Source: Lachnospiraceae bacterium (GTDB lineage: Bacteria; Bacillota; Clostridia; Lachnospirales; Lachnospiraceae). From it: 34,466 bases of DNA. Both the position numbers and the translations under genes were made by a program. Below, one piece after another: positions 33,501-34,466 of the stretch. The stretch is taken from NCBI GenBank assembly GCA_021205305.1, contig JAJPXU010000091.1, forward strand, positions 1 to 34,466, written 5' to 3'. Numbering within the stretch: the first letter of the stretch is position 1; every line of letters starts with the position of its first letter. Under the pieces are notes generated by a model that saw only the letters and a program-made list of their open reading frames with translations, had not been told where the DNA came from and ran no database searches.

Positions 33501-34318
33501 CTCAGCTGGAGTTTACCGCTGAAGGCCTGGGGACTGCTTTCCTGGATCCGTATGGTTTTATCTCGGGCGGTCTCTATGATTACAGCCGGGGCGAGCCGGG
33601 AAATGGAAATGAGCACGGCGTGGCGACCGGGCGTGACGGGGAGACACAGGTGGGGTATCATGGCATCGATTTTGGGCCGGAAGGCTCAAACGAGATCACG
33701 CTGCCGGTTTTTGCCCTGGAAGGGGAACCGCACCGGATCCAGATTTACGAAGGGATGCCAGGGGAGCCGGGCGCAGAACTGGTCGGGGACGTCATTTATC
33801 AGAAACCGTCGATCTGGAATACCTATCAGGCGGAAACCTATCGTCTGAACCGGCATCTGCGGGGCGTGACAAGCCTGTGCTTTGTCCTGCATGAAAAGGT
33901 TCACATCAAAGGCTTTTCCTTTGCCCGCCAGATCCGTGCGTATGAGCGGCAGAACGCTTTGGACTGTGTAAGCGTCTATGGCGATTGCTTTACGCGGGAT
34001 GGCGAATGGGTGCGCGGAATTGGCAACAATGTCACGCTGGAATTTGGCGAGATGGATTTTGGCGAAACGGGTGCTGGTCAGATTACGATTGCAGGAATGA
34101 CTCCGCTTGAGAAAAACAGCATCGTTCTGCGCGTGGAAACGGCAGATTCGGATGAGGCAGCGGCGGAAGAGGGAACTGGAGAGCGTTTTGTCCTGGAATA
34201 TGCGGGCGGTCAGAGTGAACAGACCTTTGCGGTCGGGCCGATCCGGGGGAAAAAGAAGATAAGCTTTGTTTTCCTGCCGGGCTGTCAGTTTGATTTTCAC
34301 TGGTTTACGTTTTGCTGA
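30521..34318 (+). CDS. Large multidomain GH2 glycosidase (beta-galactosidase/glucuronidase-like)
   Basis: 1265 residues, no signal peptide, TGGAGG ten bases before the ATG. The GH2 sugar-binding domain (about 20-130: GLPHDWAI, RWYSGAGIYRNVWL), the Ig-like middle and the barrel are complete. WSIGNEI gives acid/base Glu419, and YGSETGS gives nucleophile Glu498. Then come a DUF4982-like region (about 600-690), an Ig/invasin-like domain (about 710-795) and a low-complexity connecting part. A C-terminal beta-rich region (about 1010-1265) contains YRLNRHLRGV and IKGFSFARQ, which look like a carbohydrate-binding module. Typical GH2 enzymes have 600-1050 residues, so this is large. Substrate not determined; beta-galactoside is the likeliest. 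Confidence 0.9.
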   Translation: MRLFNDNWEFSKNEEAFSPVGLPHDWAIYGTETFYEDVLGRYRKLFSWKRQPDERVFLRFDGVYMDSRYYLNGEQVWEWKYGYSAFEFEITDKLKDGENELLVTVDFRNPNSRWYSGAGIYRNVWLRTTHEQYLAADGVYFHAAHSAADQEMIALSADRKNEETLNSATNLDGRNRDIWEVWLQVEVSGRDLSCGDFNVHFTLLDADGTAVLSGQGEPQQEEESDCGISRGEIQCGSAYGRRCETHFLYQFYGQLSNPVRWDIENPYLYRLRVELTRCGEVIQSEEQMVGFRTTEFLPEEGFLLNGRKVKLNGVCDHHDLGCLGSAFHPQAMERKLRILKEMGTNAIRLSHNMPAAGLMELTDQLGILVVSEAFDMWESPKTPYDYARFFPEWYPADVASWIRRDRNRPSVIMWSIGNEIHDTHASEKGQEWTRRLLAEVAKHDPLGNARPTIGSNYMPWENAQKCADIVKLAGYNYGANYYDEHHEKHPDWVIYGSETGSVVQSRGIYHFPYTKSVLADEDEQCSSLGNSTTSWGAKSHEDCIAAEWDHPFSCGQFLWSGFDYIGEPTPYHTKNSYFGQVDTAGFPKDSYYCYQAAWTDYRKNPMVHLFPYWDYNEGQEIDVRVYSNAPAVELFLNGESQGKKILDERHISATWRVLYQAGEIRAKAYDEKENVIAEEAHRSFGDAAKIVLTPSMPRRLTRSVLEMDAAAPSKELTANGNDLLFVEITMEDADGNPVENAVNRVQISVTGAGALVGTDNGDSTDRDSYKSGSRRLFSGKLLMVAKTGTEPGELVVTVTSPGLSAAVLTVPVAEGTLEPGSSPLAYLADPREACSKWTPQAADGADRSVEDRLVRTETECRSVDAREEAIPACQWQTNDAGKEESQEDIPVRAIRLKSLDGIRLTKEHPETIVTATICPASATDRSLAWSVVDDSGIPLPLAVLEPLELSDELLKEKPELKTADACVLVQAKSDGKFRLRCTSNSGKESVRMISQLEFTAEGLGTAFLDPYGFISGGLYDYSRGEPGNGNEHGVATGRDGETQVGYHGIDFGPEGSNEITLPVFALEGEPHRIQIYEGMPGEPGAELVGDVIYQKPSIWNTYQAETYRLNRHLRGVTSLCFVLHEKVHIKGFSFARQIRAYERQNALDCVSVYGDCFTRDGEWVRGIGNNVTLEFGEMDFGETGAGQITIAGMTPLEKNSIVLRVETADSDEAAAEEGTGERFVLEYAGGQSEQTFAVGPIRGKKKISFVFLPGCQFDFHWFTFC

Positions 34319-34422
34319 TCTGCGTCTGCAGGTAAAGCAAAATATGAGAAAATCTAAGCAATTTTTTCGGAGCAGGAACGGGAGAAACATTATACAATAG
34401 GCTCATAATCGAATCAGAAAGG

Positions 34423-34466
34423 GTGCGCCAGTTCGGCGCTTGAAATACAAGTAGGTGAAAGTCCTA
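34423..34466 (+). mobile_element. 5' end of a group II intron (truncated by the window edge)
   Basis: The sequence starts GTGCG, the group II intron 5' consensus. It then forms a short hairpin GCGCC/GGCGC and continues AAGTAGGTGAAAGTCCTA with a TAGG/CCTA stem, as at the start of intron domain I. The reverse transcriptase/maturase and domains V-VI would lie beyond the window. The 104 bases between the GH2 stop and this point hold no clear gene. Confidence 0.7.

Overview
The window looks like chromosome of a gut-type Clostridia (Bacillota, probably Lachnospiraceae). The grounds are strong AGGAGG-type ribosome binding sites, moderate GC, and the gene content: WXG100 proteins with an EssC-type ATPase, DUF4234 and DUF2752 membrane proteins, intracellular GH31 and GH2 enzymes, and the start of a group II intron. 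No rRNA, tRNA or CRISPR array was seen, so the genus is not fixed.

Layout. (1) 1-1355: the end of an ABC-type AAA ATPase gene overlapping a TOPRIM-like/DUF4276-type gene, a pair of the kind found in anti-phage defence. (2) 1356-1979: no intact gene; a remnant of a PD-(D/E)XK nuclease-type gene and a bidirectional hairpin terminator. (3) 1980-2647: a leftward XRE repressor and a divergent control region with two related dyad operators, one overlapping the -35 box of a good sigma-A promoter that fires rightward. (4) 2648-27753: about 25 kb of tightly packed rightward genes forming a type VIIb-like secretion locus (T7SS) fused to a phospho-signalling module. This module holds a Ser/Thr kinase with a duplicated zinc ribbon and N-lobe, two kinase-fold proteins with broken catalytic motifs, two PP2C phosphatases, four FHA-type proteins (one with an external vWA domain), and membrane proteins with ectodomains. 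It is followed by five WXG100-type proteins, a three-ATPase-domain EssC, a YukD/EsaB-like ubiquitin-fold protein, a secreted protein of unknown role, a lipase-like probable effector and two membrane proteins. (5) 13173 to about 15200: an insertion-like patch carrying a HAD-type polysaccharide-locus gene and the first transmembrane segment of an ABC-2 polysaccharide exporter, which now forms the N-terminus of a chimeric gene. (6) 27754-34466: an alpha-glucosidase (GH31) and a very large GH2 glycosidase, then the 5' end of a group II intron running off the window.

How it may work (inference). Kinase and PP2C enzymes would set the phosphorylation state of threonines read by FHA domains in the cytosol, on the inner face of the membrane and at the EssC N-terminus. 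The vWA and other ectodomains could feed outside information in. The logic resembles the threonine phosphorylation pathway of type VI secretion (PpkA/PppA/Fha) applied to a type VII machine. I see no recognisable EssA, EssB or EsaA. The kinase-fold proteins without catalytic residues are candidates for EssB-like structural roles, because EssB itself has a pseudokinase-like fold. The lipase with a C-terminal YxxxE motif is the best cargo candidate.
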